Positions 1-13,394 of a DNA stretch of 64,000 bases are shown one piece after another. The DNA is from Turnera subulata (lineage: Eukaryota; Streptophyta; Magnoliopsida; Malpighiales; Passifloraceae), in contig JAKUCV010007544.1 in NCBI GenBank assembly GCA_028386065.3, positions 1-64,000 on the forward strand, in the 5' to 3' direction. How positions within the stretch are numbered: the stretch's first letter is position 1; every line of letters begins with the position of its first letter. The notes under the pieces were generated by a model that had not been told where the DNA came from, made no database searches, and saw only the letters and a program-made list of their open reading frames with translations. The position numbers were made by a program, and so were the translations under genes.

Positions 1-1481
1 CACATAAAAATAAGTAGAATATATTTTATGTTTGAAAGTTACATGTGCTTTTTTTCGTTAGAATACTTAGTTGGGTACATTATAATCTATTGGAAAAGTA
101 ATAACAATTTGGAGGACATGGAGGATAGAAGACTTAATTAGGTACAAATTGAACTTCAAGGTTCATTAAACAGTGCATATTTTGAGGATAAGTAACAGAC
201 TTTGAAAGATTATAATCTATTATGAAAAAGTAGCAGAATTTGATAACAGTTTGGAGGTCATGGAGGAGAGAAGCTAATTTTTTTGTTTGGTTCGTCAAAG
301 ATTACAACAGGGGGTAGAGGATAATTTTTTGGTGTGGCTTTTCAAAGAATACAGTCTGATTTTCAGTACAGTATGAAAAAAAACAAAAAAGAAAAAAAAG
401 GAGAAGGCAAAACGTGAAACAGTGGGAACAGAAAGGTCAAAACAAAATCATGGAGATCCAATTAGAATCAATAGTATCGGTTAATAAGATGTGAATCAAA
501 TAATAAAATGGTTTTTGAAGAAAATTGGGGATGATTACCTCACGACGACGAAACAAAAGATTGGAGGGAGTCTTAGGGTTTGGCGCCAGTTGGGTTGAGA
601 AGAGGGGAAGAGACAAGATTTATTTTTAAAATTATAAATTATTAATTTTTAAAATATAAATTGATTATTTTTTTTAAAGGCTGACATGTTATATAGACAT
701 TAAAAGAGTGATGTGGCACTTGACACATGGGTTAGTAAGAGAAACTTAGTGAGAGACTCTTAGTATCCCTAGCATTATTGTTTCCCGATTCATAAGTGTA
801 CTGGTACCGGTGAGTTTAGACTCCCAGTTGGTTTTTCTAATACTTTGCAGAGAAACCACCTCTGATTTTGAATGATCATATTTCGATGTTCAAAAAAAAA
901 AGAGACCACCAGACATCCAAAGTTTCTTGATCACATATATACTAATTTATATAAACATATAATAAAATTTGGCAGATTCCAGGACCATGGCCTTTGCTCT
1001 TGAGGATACAATCCTCCTTTTCTTCACTAGACCGCTTCCTTTTCAATATGCAATGAGATTTACAACCGTTAACTTCCTAGTTTCGGAACCAAGACTGTTA
1101 CAGTCTCCTTCACAATTTTCTTAAGAACATAAACTGGTTGCATGAAATAAGAAAAGCCACTACTTTCTTAAAGAATAGATAAGAAAATATTGAATATCTG
1201 AAAATGTTGACGAGAAGCTTTTCTTCTTCTTCTTTTTCCTGATATGATAAAGGAGCTTTTCTAATGTGCAGATGCTTAGGGAAAGGATCAAGTATCCTCA
1301 GAAGAATGATAGCTATCAAATACAATAAGTAGTATGAGAGTATGGTTACAGGATTACACATGTCTGGCGCATTTTGTTGCACCCAGAATTATTGCGCCTA
1401 AAAGCAGCTGAGCAGTAGTAGCTGCAGTACAGTCCTACCGCATGCAGGGCAAACGGCAATACCAAACTTCCCACATATCTT
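1..1481. other. 3' flank of the FBPase gene; no gene seen
   Basis: AT-rich non-coding DNA. A block near 81-130 (TATAATCTATT, then a TTGGAGGACATGGAGGA-like stretch) recurs in diverged form near 212-272, a local duplication. About 690-790 looks like the tail of a decayed MITE (a TGATGTGGCACTTGACACATG stretch, then CTTAGTATCCCTAGCATTA), but no inverted partner was found. About 970-1481 is the likely 3' UTR and downstream region of the minus-strand FBPase gene. Short open frames here match no family I know. Confidence 0.5.
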
Positions 1482-4400
1482 CTACTCTTTCTTCTCTTCA
1501 GCAGCATAGAGCGCTTTGATTTCCTCAACATCATCATAGCTCCCTAGAAATATGGGAGAACGTTCATGTATCTTCTTTGGAACCAAATCTAAGGCCTGTC
1601 AGAATAGTTGGTTCAGATCAGCTCATAGCATTTGATTTTGAAACAATGCACGCTCTGGCAAAGAACTTGCCAAAAGCTGGCTATTTAGTAATACAAGGTA
1701 GGGATTCTGTGCAGCTTCAAATGATTTCATTCCTGGGAAAGGTTTACTTTTTGCGAGTCATGTTTCAGTAGAACATAAGATCAGCTAGGTATCAGAACTT
1801 TGGCAGCCTATAAAAATAGCTCGTGGCCTCTTTATATAAAAGCCAAGATCCAGTGCAAATTAAACAGCTCCAAAGCTTCTATCAGTAGCACAACAACATC
1901 TAATTAGCAAGAGCAGAAAGGAAATTAATACCCTTTGCTTGCCAGTGAAAGCCTGACCCCCTGCTTGTTCCATCAAAAATGACATTGGAAAGACTTCATA
2001 TAGAACACTGGTCCACAGAAATAATAAGACATTAAAAAAGATATCCAGTATGAACCAATGGCAAGATATCAATCCAACTATCTGTAAAGTTACTAACATC
2101 ATGAGTTAATTACACCTACCGCAGTTTCCCACTGGGGCTCTTCTTATCAGCAGGGTACAAAAATATACCCCCATAAAGTAATGTGCGATGGACATCAGCT
2201 ACCATGCTGTTCATGAAGATAGTGTCAGCAACAAGTATAAAATCCAATGAAGATAACACCAAATGTAACACATATTGACAGCATGAAATTCTATGAACGC
2301 CAAATATTTCTTCACATTGAACTATGTGGTCAATGATTTGCAATTGACGGATTTGATGACCATAACGGATTTCATGTCAGCAACAACTATGGAAAAAAAA
2401 GAATCTGAATTTTCAGATGCTCAAGCTTGCATCAGCCAAAGTGAATCAAATGTCAGGATAGGATAGCTAAATGTTTTAGAAATTCCTGAGAACTAAACAA
2501 AAACTCCAATAACGATTAGCTTTATAGATGTACTAAAATTTTGGTCCATGGATTCCCCAAACAACATATCAGTTGACAGGATCAACTCCCATTATTATTG
2601 AACAGAAGTGCTACCACTCTGTTCGGTTTCAAAAATACCCCATTTAAATGTTTAGAACAGCTTATGGACTTTCAGGTCGTCTTTGAATTAAGGCTTGGTA
2701 ATTCAGAGATACCAAAATCAGTCAATGACCTATACATCACAGCTAAGGCATCATCCAGCAGAACCCCCACTTGCTACTTTCCCTCGTAATTTCCAGAAAG
2801 TCAGATGTCTCATTTGCAAATTGTATAGTAATCTTCTGGAACTGTAGTTTGTCACATTTCAGTGTCATAATGTATTCCAAAACAGAGATGCAATAATTTT
2901 TGCATGTTGTTCAAAGGAAAAGCTGTAATTACTCCATGGTCAGGACAACTGTATGAGAGTTGTAGCCAGTACTCAAGTGTCTCTAGATGCGTGAGAATCT
3001 TTCTAATTCTTAACCACTTATATTTTGGCTTGACTAGTGAGGTTCATCCAATCATCTTTTAATCACAGAGATTGCAAATGGAAGAAGTCTAAGGTGAAAA
3101 CATGCAAATCAAGCCTATAGGCAAAACTTCTCAATCTCCATATATATACATTAGAAAAGCTTACAAACTAAAAATTTTAGTTGTTAGGATGAGGTTCTAG
3201 ATACCTTCCGATGTATCTTAAAGACTTTGCCGAGGAACCATCCTTGGGATATTTGCATTTTTCCACGTACCTAAAACCAAAGTATAAGAGGCTAAATAAC
3301 AGTATCAGCACAAACCTCACTGGGCCAATTCAATTTTCACATACTTGGCTGTTGGTCCATCCCAGTTCTTAGCATTTCCTTCATTTACCGAATATATCTT
3401 TCCTTTCTTGGGAATCTGTTTAGAAAGCAAAGTGAAATGAGATCCTAAAAGTTCCAACATAAACTAAAAATCTATGTTGATTTCTAATGTATTTCTTACA
3501 GAAATGCAATAATATATAATTAGGATACGAGATTCTCAGTTATTTTACATGAGGAAATATCTATTTCAAATAACTATGTTTTATAAGGAAAAGATTAATA
3601 TGTTCAGTCGACTCCCCATATTTGAAGGGAACAGATAACTTGCTTGTTCATTTTATCTTAGACATGAAAATTGCTACAATTCACCACGAGACCAAGCATA
3701 CAGAAATAACATGATCATTGCAAAGATGTGATTGATCCAAGTTTGATCGATTACTTATTGAAAAATATTCACAGTTTGGAGTGTTCACTAGGAGGACTCT
3801 GTATACATGAAACAACATGGTCTTATATGATTGGGAAATGAATATACCTTAATGTCAGGATGAGTAAGTATGAACTCCCCAAGTGATGGATCAAGAGTGA
3901 AGCCGTTGACACCAGCTCCCGTGCTCAACACGAGCTGCAAAATTCATATATTTTGTACTGAACAATGTAGTAGCTGGAGGAAGTCCTCGTCACAAAGGCC
4001 CACCAGTAAGATTGTAAAGAATGATAAACAGAGAGTCACAATTCTCAATTTGATAAGGGTTTAGAAGAGGACATAAATGCTCCTCCCCGCACACAAAACC
4101 AGGCGATAAGAGAATAAGGAAAAGCTCCTTCGGAAAGGGATTGGACAACACAAAACAGAGATCATGCATACCGTGCAAGAGCTGCCGTACATACAATAAC
4201 CAGCTGCCAACATGTTTTTCCCAGGTTGCAGAACATCATCTAGGTTGGGTTCATGGTCGTCTTTCATCATGTAAATCCCAAAAATCTAGATAAGTAAAGA
4301 CAAAATTATTCAGAACACAAGTGCGATAGCAGGCCATTCTGGGACAATAATCACTAGGTGTCAGTAGTCGAGGAATTTTGATTTTGATAACAAGAAACGG

Positions 4401-5272
4401 ATAGGGTAGGCGAAATACAGGATATAGCTCCATACCGTTCCAATAGAAACGCCACAATCAATGTTGGAGGACCCATCCAATGGATCAAACACAACACAAT
4501 ACCTGCACATCGATTGAGAAGAACACACAAAAAAAAGCCTAAAGAAGTCAACAATCCTAAACAGGATAGGCTTTGGAAAACAATTTTTTTTTAGAAAGAA
4601 GAAAAAATTGAGAAACAGAGCAAAGCATCCACCTTCCGCGCCTGGAGGGCTCCACAATGGTTGCCTCTTCATCTTCTTCAGACACAAGGATGCACTGCCA
4701 TCCATGAAGATTTGTAACCATTCAATTTGTTTTTAGAGGGAATAGAATCAAAAGCCATCAACTCTCTACATAGATAGAATAAATTGAGATGCTAGTATGT
4801 TAATTCATCAGGCCACTACTCACAGTACGGCCACTGCTGACTAAAGCCTTGATGAAAACCTCGTTAGAAAGCACATCCAGCTTCTTTTGCTCTTCTCCCT
4901 GGAATCAAGGGAAACAAAACAGATACACATATGCCAGCCTTACTATATATTATAGTGAGCATAATACTAATAATTATTTTATATATTTAGTAATTAACAG
5001 AAACCTTAATAGACACACACGTGGACAACTTGCCTGAACATTTGTCTCCCCGGCAAGACCGATGAGTTTTGCTAGACCCGCCTGCGCATAATTTCAGCTT
5101 TTTAAAAAAATTTTAGAAAAAAAATAAACGAAACAAGAGCATCATAGTGTGAGAGTAGCGTGATAAACAAGTAGAACAGTGCTTCACGTACGTCGTCCAC
5201 AAAGACGACTGTCCGATTACGTAAGCTGATGGATATATATAGACGTCGAAGGAAGTAGAGAAAGAAGAACAC

Positions 5273-5303
<31 letters not shown>

Positions 5304-5496
5304 TAAGGAAGGGAGGGAGGGAGGGAGGGAGACAGGCCTTGTTAACGGCGGAGCAAACGAACTTGCAGCCAAGAACAATGTGATTAAGCAGGATGGTGAA
5401 GTCTCCGCGGGATTCGGGGTGCCTGGATTGCTCGTTGAGGACGTACCTGGTTATGGTCATCAAATCCGTCCGGTGAGCATCCGCTGCGTGATCCAT
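1482..5496 (-). CDS. Cytosolic fructose-1,6-bisphosphatase, 12 exons
   Basis: Hydrolyses fructose-1,6-bisphosphate to fructose-6-phosphate in cytosolic sucrose synthesis and gluconeogenesis. Exons on the minus strand are 5496-5338, 5081-5034, 4898-4824, 4694-4633, 4502-4436, 4285-4172, 3934-3848, 3415-3345, 3270-3205, 2206-2120, 2007-1932 and 1595-1482. Phases join cleanly into 1026 nt, 341 aa plus TAG, the usual length of the cytosolic enzyme. The start [19 protein letters not shown] is the family start, with no transit peptide. The metal and substrate signature [17 protein letters not shown] is in exons 5-6, [13 protein letters not shown] in exon 10 and [16 protein letters not shown] across exons 11-12. 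The chloroplast redox loop with its regulatory cysteines is absent, which supports the cytosolic isoform. Introns 1 and 2 both need a GC donor (AAG|GCCTGT and CAG|GCAAGT). The gene appears intact. Confidence 0.97.
5271..5330. repeat. Microsatellite (TA)n(GA)n(GGGA)n in FBPase intron 1
   Basis: Simple repeats of TA, then GA, then AGGG/GGGA units abut the intron 1 donor. In the sense direction the intron starts GCCTGTC and runs straight into a CT/CCCT tract. Confidence 0.85.
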
Positions 5497-5850
5497 CTCT
5501 CTCCCTCCCTCCCTCTGTGCTTCTCCCTTGCTTGCCTCCCAATAGTAGCAGTGCTAGCAAAGTAAGTAATGCCTTGGCCGAGGGTTACTAATACTTTAAA
5601 TAAATACTGCTAATAATAATAAATATTAATTTGTTTTTGTAGGAAGGAAGTAATGCGAAAAGGAGTGTGTGTTTGTGAGTTCGAGGAGAGAGGATAGATA
5701 TGACAGAGAAGGGGCGGGGACAGTGGGGCCGGGGGCCTATCCTGGGTGTCATGGGAGGACACGTGGAGGGAGGAGAATGAGGGAGTGGAGGTGTGTGGCC
5801 GTCACTCAAGATAACGCCTCTCGTCCTGTTTATATATATCTAATCTCAGT
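5497..5850 (-). promoter_or_regulatory. 5' UTR and proximal promoter of the FBPase gene
   Basis: Directly upstream of the ATG, the sense strand reads a GGGAGGGAGGGAGAGAG purine stretch, likely 5' UTR. A perfect G-box core CACGTG lies at 5760-5765 and a TATA-like TATATATAAAC is near 5826-5838 on the minus strand. If that TATA is used the leader would exceed 300 nt. A closer AT-rich stretch near 5585-5605 (TATTTATTTAAAG) is an alternative. The transcription start cannot be set from sequence alone. Confidence 0.4.
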
Positions 5851-7250
5851 TTCCTCTTTCCTTTTTTTTTTTTTCTTTGGTTTTTCATTTCGGACGGTTC
5901 ATGTGTGTCTCTGTCATGGGATTCGACGGTTAAGCTGTATTTGTCTGGTCTGCGTCCCCCCGGCTTTTTGAGGAGGATAGATGGGATGACCACGACTGCT
6001 CCATCCATTTATACGCTAACGTCTTAACCTCCCCCCCCCCCCCAAGAGGGGCCAAGGGCCTGCACTTCGAGGTCCAGCTCTCCATACGCTAGATATCATA
6101 AATATCTTCTTCCTTTCAAAATGAAATACTACTAGTACCATAATAGTATCTTTTTCCCTTTAAAAATGTCTGCTTGCCCCAAGTTTCTGTGGTTCCATTT
6201 TTGCTCTTTTAAGATCCCAAGGAATAGAAGAATTTATCTTAGGAAACAATGGCTGATTAGTTTTTATTTAAGTTAATTATTTTATGCTTTCCTTTTTTCT
6301 TTCAAAGGAGGTGCATATGGAGTAATCAAGAAGAAAGTCAAGGGGACATCCTGACTTTTTTGAGTTCTGACCTTATGACTTTGCATATCCACAAATGGCG
6401 TCCAACTCTGAATCTGATCTGGCCTACCAAATTATAATGAAATTGGCATTCCGATATTATTAACTGTCACGAATTTTAAATGCGTCTTAAACATTTCCAC
6501 TCTCTCTCTACTAAGCTTCTCCAGAATTGATTTTGTTGACGTTACACCCTTTTAAATGCAACCCTTACTAATTTTATATAAGTTAAACATATCCACTCTC
6601 TCATTAAATTATTTAATATTTTTAAGTCAACTCCTTTTAAGTTTCAATAATAAGAAATCCTATCCTCTTCCTAACACATTTGATATAGCCGATTTTAGCT
6701 AAAATTCATGGCTAGTAAAGAAAGGTCCATTCTTGATCGCAATCAGAATTCAAGTCTCTTTTATCTTAATAACCAGTCTAACGGACCATAGTATAAGATA
6801 GCTGAAGAAGAGTAATAGGTTTAATGATCTTTTAAGATTTCAGAAAAAAATATAAAGAGGTGTTTAGAACATCATGATTATAAAGCACACTGTTTATTAA
6901 TGAAGGGATTTCGAGATGATCCCCTTATGCTATAAAGACTCCTTATATAGAGGTGAGGAGCTAGATACAAACAAAGACCACAGAATGTGGATGATGACTC
7001 ACCATCCATCATACAAAGATACTGATAGACATTACAACATAACTTGAGTAATGACTCATCACCCACATACAAAATATTGGCAAGTTTTACAATAATACAA
7101 CACAGTTTATTCTCTTATTGGTTCTTGAGAGTTTCCATCAAGATAGATGTCTCCATTTCTTCATCTGAGTTAGCATAATCACATGGCCTTTGTGGTAGAT
7201 GAATTATTTGTGATGTGGTGGAGTAGGAAGGTCCTACCTCTGAGTGCGAA
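5851..7250. other. Intergenic AT-rich DNA; no gene seen
   Basis: Holds a run of 14-15 C near 6030-6045, and a short duplicated stretch around 6486-6506 and 6584-6604 (TAAACATTTCCACTCTCTC-like). No recognisable protein, RNA gene or complete transposon. Confidence 0.5.
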
Positions 7251-10195
7251 CTTTGTTGTAACCATCGTGCTCAATTAAGAAATTTTGGAGGAACATTAGC
7301 CACAAGATCAGCTAAAATGACTGTTCGCACAAAAGTCACTGCAAGTGTACGACGTGTCTTGTAGTAAACAAGGTCAAATCATAGGGAATGCTGTAAAAAA
7401 CACTTTTCCTAGGATTTCAACTGATTAGACTATAAAATAACAAAATAAATAAAGACATGATTGAGGAGATAATAAACTGAGATTGTAAAGTAAATAAACA
7501 GAAAATAAAAGCAAGGAGTATTGATTGGAGGGAAAATACAATAATTAGGAACCTAGGTTGTCTAGGGTTCACTACAGCTCGTGTTGTTCAAATAATAACT
7601 CAAGAATTGGTTAATTTACTCGTCTACCTCGTAGAGCTACCTAGCACATGTTATCTACAACCTGTTGTCGCAGTTATTGTAGATCCACCATAGTCCCGAA
7701 CAACCTGCTTTTGCCAGTGATGCCTGTCCTAGGGTGCAGTGGGCGCTGTCTTAGGTGCTGAATCCTCAACTAACCTAAAAATCTCTCTCAATGACTAGTA
7801 GGCTAGAGGTTGATTATGGAACAATTTGATACCTTAGTTTCTCCGCTCGGTGCTTCACTAAGTCGTCTAAATTGTACACGAGGGTGATCAAGCCGCATGC
7901 ACTGTTCAGTTCTTCATAAACAAATCAAGGCAATAACGAATAAAAGAAACCAAACATGAATTATTACTTAAACATCAAACTGTAGCTACATCCCATAAAC
8001 CTAGGTAAGAGAATTTAGTTCATGAAGAAATCGAAAACAACAAAAGGAATATTGGTCGACATGTTGTCAAATAATAAACCTAGAAATCTTCACTTTGCTT
8101 CTCGCCGAATTCTCCACTTTCTTCTACTCTGAAAGATGAATTTTTTCTGCCAGAGAAAAGAGTGTGTCGATGGTAAAAGCTTCTTTTTCTTAGGGTTTTA
8201 TCCTTTTCTATTTATAGAGAACCAAACTTCTAATAAAATCCTAAGTCTTGAACAATAAGTTTTCTTCTAAAAAATCTAGCAGCAAAGTCTTCTTTCCTTC
8301 CAAGGAGTGTCTACGTGATTTCACATAAAGACTCTATAAATTAGGTGCAAGCTCCAAAATAATTATAAAACAGGGACTTTGACGCAGCACCCGTTGTCAG
8401 GGCGCTGTCGATGGTGCAGTTTGAACTGGAACTGGGCATTCAGCAGCGCCTGGTTGAGTTTTGGGCCAAAATCGTCAAAATCCTCTCCAGAAAGGACCTA
8501 AAAGCATCTGAAGGCAAACAAGAGCAAGTAAAGTAGGATTTGGTGCAAAAGAAAGTGATTTCCTATCTAACTACATGAATTAATGCTAAATGCAAGGCTA
8601 AAAGACTACAGTGTATGTTGTAAAAGTACTGTAATTTCATGCTCATCAAATTCTCCCAAACTTGAATCTTTGTTTGTCCCCAAGCAAAATCATAAACTTA
8701 AGCACAAAGAAAAAGATGCAGCAGGAAATTACAAATGCCTTCTCGAAATTAAACACATCAGCAGCACCTGTCACGCACTCTGTAGCACTCACTACTCAAT
8801 ATGCCTGTATATTCTTTTGAAAAAGAAATCATCAACTCTAATTCAGTAAAGTTAGATACATAGATAATCAAAAGAAAACCAGTAAGTAACCACTTCACCT
8901 TTAAAGTTCCTTATGTCAATTTGATAAGTTAAGTAAACAGGGCCAAAAATATCTATTTCATAAGCCGACTCAAATTTCCAATCTCCACTAATGAGAATTA
9001 AGGTATAAACAAGGATCAACAGGTCTTTCTTGGACATGTAATGGGGATAGGTTTAAGCTACCAAAGAAAGAGAATTAGATAGGCTCACAAAAATTGTTTA
9101 CCTTCCAAAATTCTGACCAGGGTAACTTCTTCCTCAAATGGAAGTCAAACCAAGAATTTCTAAACTTTTGGAGCACTAATGGGTTTATAGGAGATAATGA
9201 GAGCATAAGATTTTCAAGGGAACAAAAAGAGATTTTCTCTTCTTTTTTTTTCGTTTTTTTTTTGAGTAAATTGCTCCCTTGATCTCATTGTAATACATTG
9301 CTCATCTTTATGTCCTTAAATTACTGAGCTCCATCAAATTTTTGACAAACTCCTTGTTCTTTTACCTTGCAGCGGGCGCTGCCACAATACTGTCACACTG
9401 TCACCCTAAAATTTAGAACTAGGAAAGTAAACAGACAGGGTTTGGGCTAATCTTAAAGAACAGTGTGCTTAAAAGTATTTTGATGGCCCTGCAAGGCTCA
9501 AAAAGCTAAGGTGTGATGATGTAGGACTATGAAAGTAAAATAGACCATCAACCTAGACTCAAAAGAGCTGTCAAATGGAAATAATGATATAGATAAGATA
9601 AAGTGAAATTATGCTCAATAAACAATGCCTATATCATATCCTCAATTATGCCAAGATGATAACAATTTTGCCTCAAAAGAAAATAAGAGTCGGTTATAAA
9701 ATAGTCAACAGTAGGTACTGCCCAATTTAAAGAAAAATATTGGCACTCGTTACCTTGATAGCATCATGGTTACATTTTCGATTTCATTCTCTCATCCTGC
9801 ACACACTAAACTCAACTAAAAACGAGCCTATATCGGTTATGAGCATATATAAGGATAGCAAGAGGCAAAACAGTAAGATAACAACGTGCACTGCAGCGTG
9901 CTGCATAAGCGAATAAACCGAGAAAGCGCATATAAAATTCAAAAAGATACACAACACACGTCATTTGGCCATAAAACAGAATGTATATGCAATAACATAA
10001 CACAGAAATGTTAATTTTTGTATTCCCTAAACTTAAAATCCACAGTGTCCTCACTAGGGGCAAAAATGTAACATAAAAAAACACAATATAAGAGAAACAT
10101 AACAAAAAGGGAGGGACACCCCTAAACTTGTCCAAATAAACATAATAGTACGGAAAAGAAAAAACAAATACAGAAAGGAAACGTGAAATGCATGT
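7251..10195. mobile_element. Degenerate non-coding LTR-retrotransposon-derived sequence
   Basis: Around 7340-7400 lies a motif often met in plant LTR retroelements (GCAAGTGTACGACGTGT, then TCAAATCATAGGGAATG). A CTCCCAAACTTGAATCTTTG-type stretch with TTTGTCCCCAAGCAAA is near 8650-8690, and a related CCCTAAACTTAAAATCC stretch near 10020-10130. No gag or pol reading frame is visible. Class assignment rests on remembered resemblance, and boundaries are not resolved. Confidence 0.35.
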
Positions 10196-12283
10196 TGTGA
10201 GGACCCGAACAAAAATTAATTTTGATCCCTCACTACATCAAAGGACGCCACCCGAATTTTATTAATGGCAAAATTAAGGGAAAACCCTTGACTTCTATAG
10301 CCCAAAGCAACCAGTCATAGCGAACCAAAGATGTAGGATTCGGAGGTTCGTCACAGATGGGAAGGTATTAGGCACCCATCCATGTTAGGGCAAAATCGTG
10401 TGCAATTGAAGATCTCTGTATGCCTTATGCACAAACAACACAACAACAAAGCAAAAGAAACAAAAACAAAACAAAAACAAAACAAAAAATAGACACATAA
10501 TTGAGCTTGAGATTCCACCACTAGAATCCACCTACGTACTCCTTCGACCGGATTCAAAGCTCACGTAGTTCTTATATGGCATCACAACAACACACAATAC
10601 GACAGAAAATGATGCAGCAACATCACAGCAACATTAACATTACTACAAAAATATTGACATCAAAGCCACAACATTAACATCACAATCACAACATCAACAT
10701 CATTGCAATATTGCAACAACATAGCATAACTCGCAACCCAACGACATCACAGTAACATCAACATTATAATAGTAATATCAACATCATGACAACAATATCA
10801 ATATCATAGTAGCAACATCCACATCACAGCGACATCACAGCATCAACACAACACACAACATAGCAGCATCACGATAACGTAACTGGAATAGAAACACACA
10901 ATTTGGCTTGCATCCCGTTTTCAGACCGAGACTACCTATGTATCCGAGTGACCAGGGTCAAAGCCACGTAGTTCTAACATGAATTCACACTATAATAAAA
11001 GCACCATCATCAATACCATCACAACACAATAGCAGTAATCGATTAAAAAAAGGGTTAGGGTTACCTCTTGAAGCTCTCCTCTCGCTCCCGTTAGCTTTCC
11101 GCTTCTTAACATAATCTTGACTCAACTTCAATCGAAAACTGGTACTAAAGGAGGCCGAATCAGTATTTGGCATCAACAGCAAAGTTGTATATCTCTCTCT
11201 TAGCTTTCTAGAGACTCCAAGAATGCAGCAATCCGATGTCTTTCACTCTATTTATCGCGATTTTCTCGAGACTGCGCAGGGTAGAACACTCCTCTCGGGT
11301 TTGCACTCTTTTCTCCACCGATTTGCTCCGATTGGCCTCCTTCTTGTAACCCTCTTGCTCTCCTCTTGCTACTGGGTTGTTGCTACTCCTCTCCATGAAA
11401 TGTTTCCAGAAAATCAGCTCCTCTAATGCCTCTTATACTCAAAGAACAAGGGTTTCTCCAAGCACTCTAAGCTTATGGGTGTGTATAGAAAAATTCTAAT
11501 GTGTGTCCCTCTAATGTGTAATGGGGGATCTATTTATAGTATTCAAGGAGTAAGGGGTCGTCCTATTAATCTAAGGGTTGAGATTGAACCCCTAAATCTA
11601 ACGGTTATGGGCTAGGATTGCGAAAAAGAGGCAAAAAGAAGGTTCTGGAAGGAACGGTTGCCATAGCCCCGGCGGTCATGTCGTGACGACCGCCAGGGGC
11701 TGGCGGTCATCTCTCCTTGTCCGCCGGTGGTGGCGGTCATGTCACCATGTTCGCCACCGACTGTGTAGTTTTTTCTTTTTTTTTTTTACTTTTTCTCCTC
11801 CAATCCAATTCCTAGTTGGTTTCCACGCCTTCTAGAGTATTTCCTGACCCAGAAAATACCTTAAACTTGTCTCCTACTCCATTAATTTTCCTCTTTAACA
11901 ATTACACATCAAATTATTCCTCTTTTCAATTAAAACTACTATAAAAATACAAAATAGGCAATATATATAATTAATCCTAAATTTCTATGAAAATTAGGAT
12001 TAAAATCAGCTACAAGCCAAGTGTTTAAATGTGCTAACTTCCCTAAAGGATCCATATTTTATTGGCCTAAACCTAATATCTATTTCTAACCCAAAATTAA
12101 TCAAATAACAAAGGGCCAAAAATAAATAAAAAGAAATAAGCAAATGAAATAGCCTTACTGTACTAAATTAAATCACAAACAAATTCATGTCATCAATCAA
12201 ATCAACTCATCAATTAAAGACATAAACAAATATATAATTCAAAATAATAGAATAAAGCATGGGTTAAATTTGGGTGTTTACAG
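10196..12283 (-). mobile_element. LTR of a Tat-type Ty3/gypsy element (copy 1)
   Basis: On the minus strand the block begins TGTAAACACCCAAATTTAACC at 12283 and ends in GGGTCCTCACA at 10196, the TG...CA form of an LTR. Just outside the TG end, the minus strand reads AACGAGGGGCATC, a polypurine tract, so this is the 3' LTR. The LTR carries a GGGTGGCG block (10240-10330), a region with several GGCGGTCATGTC subrepeats (11660-11750) and a promoter-like zone. The same parts recur at 14700-18356, and pieces in plus orientation recur at 36545-36790 and 38760-39405. Tat membership is inferred from the LTR terminus and polypurine tract. Confidence 0.65.
10580..10870. repeat. Degenerate CAACAT/ACATCA simple-sequence tract within the LTR
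   Basis: Nearly 300 bp built from ACATCAACATCACAACA-like words with no fixed period. Short open frames here are an artefact of the composition. Confidence 0.7.
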
Positions 12284-12544
12284 ATGCCCCTCGTTGATGA
12301 GGCTTTAGAAAGCTGAAGACAAACTAACGAAAAGGCGAACAACCAAATTTGAAGGAGTTTGCCACAATTGACGCTGATGCTCGACATGTGTGCCATGGGT
12401 TGGAACATTCCATGTTCCGAAGGTATTCCACTGGGGAATTGGGAATCATCCCATCCCTTAGTATCTGCTGGAGATAGTGTTCCACTAGGGAGGAATAACT
12501 ATTTCATGACTGGACTCGATGTAGGAGAGAATGTTCAGAATTGT

Positions 12545-12955
12545 AACCCTTAACCTATGCTGGCTAACTGGTTTTGGTGTAGGAAAAGACACATCTAACC
12601 CGTAACCTATTCCGGATAACTGGACTCGGTGTAGGAAAGGACACACCTAACCCGTAACCTATTCTGGATAACTGGTTTTGGTGTAGGAAAGGATACGCCT
12701 AACCCGTAACCTATTCTGGATAACTGGTTTTGGTGTAGGAGAGGACACGCCCAACCCGTAACCTATTCTGGATAACTGGACTCGGTGTAGAAAAGGACAC
12801 GCCTAACCCATAACCTATTCTAGATAACTGGACTCGGTGTAGAAAAGGACATGCCTAACCCATAACCTATTCTGGATAACTGGACTTGGTGTAGGAAAGG
12901 ACACGCCTAACCCATAACCTATTCTGGATAACTGGACTTTGGAAAGGATCTCGGA
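12545..12955. repeat. 52-bp minisatellite, eight units
   Basis: TAACCTAT anchors at 12551, 12603, 12655, 12707, 12759, 12811, 12863 and 12915, a spacing of exactly 52 bp with no indels. Units read roughly CCCGTAACCTATTCTGG, then ATAACTGGACTCGGTGTAGG, then AAAGGACACGCCTAA, differing by scattered substitutions. Diverged half-units continue towards about 13180. Confidence 0.93.
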
Positions 12956-13394
12956 TTTTAATTCGTAATTTGTTCTGGGATCTGGTATGGAAAAAGAGGT
13001 TTGAATCTTAATTTGGAATCTATTCTAGGACCTGGTGTAGGAAAGAATGCTTGATTTTTATTCTGGGATCTGGTGAAGACAAAGATGTTGGAACCTCTAG
13101 CCCGCAACTTATTCTGGAAAGCTTAATGTAGACAAGAATGTTTGAATCTTAACTCATAGCCTATTTTGGGATCTGGACATCACGGTGCTAGGAATGGGTG
13201 TACCGACCCTAACCATTAATTGGTTTTTTTTTTACTCAACTGGGTTCTGTGAGGGGATCTCCTCCTGGAAGTCGATCTCAGCATTACTGGGGAGAAAGGA
13301 TTCTACGGATCATAGGCTATTCCAATCCAAGATATGTCACATCTCTGCATTGGTCATCAACTCGGCGGCTAGGAATTGAAAATATCGGTTTGTC

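Noticed and set aside
4361..4705. Open frame of 114 aa over FBPase exons 4-5
   Set aside because: It reads across an intron and mixes frames. The spliced exons explain the sequence.
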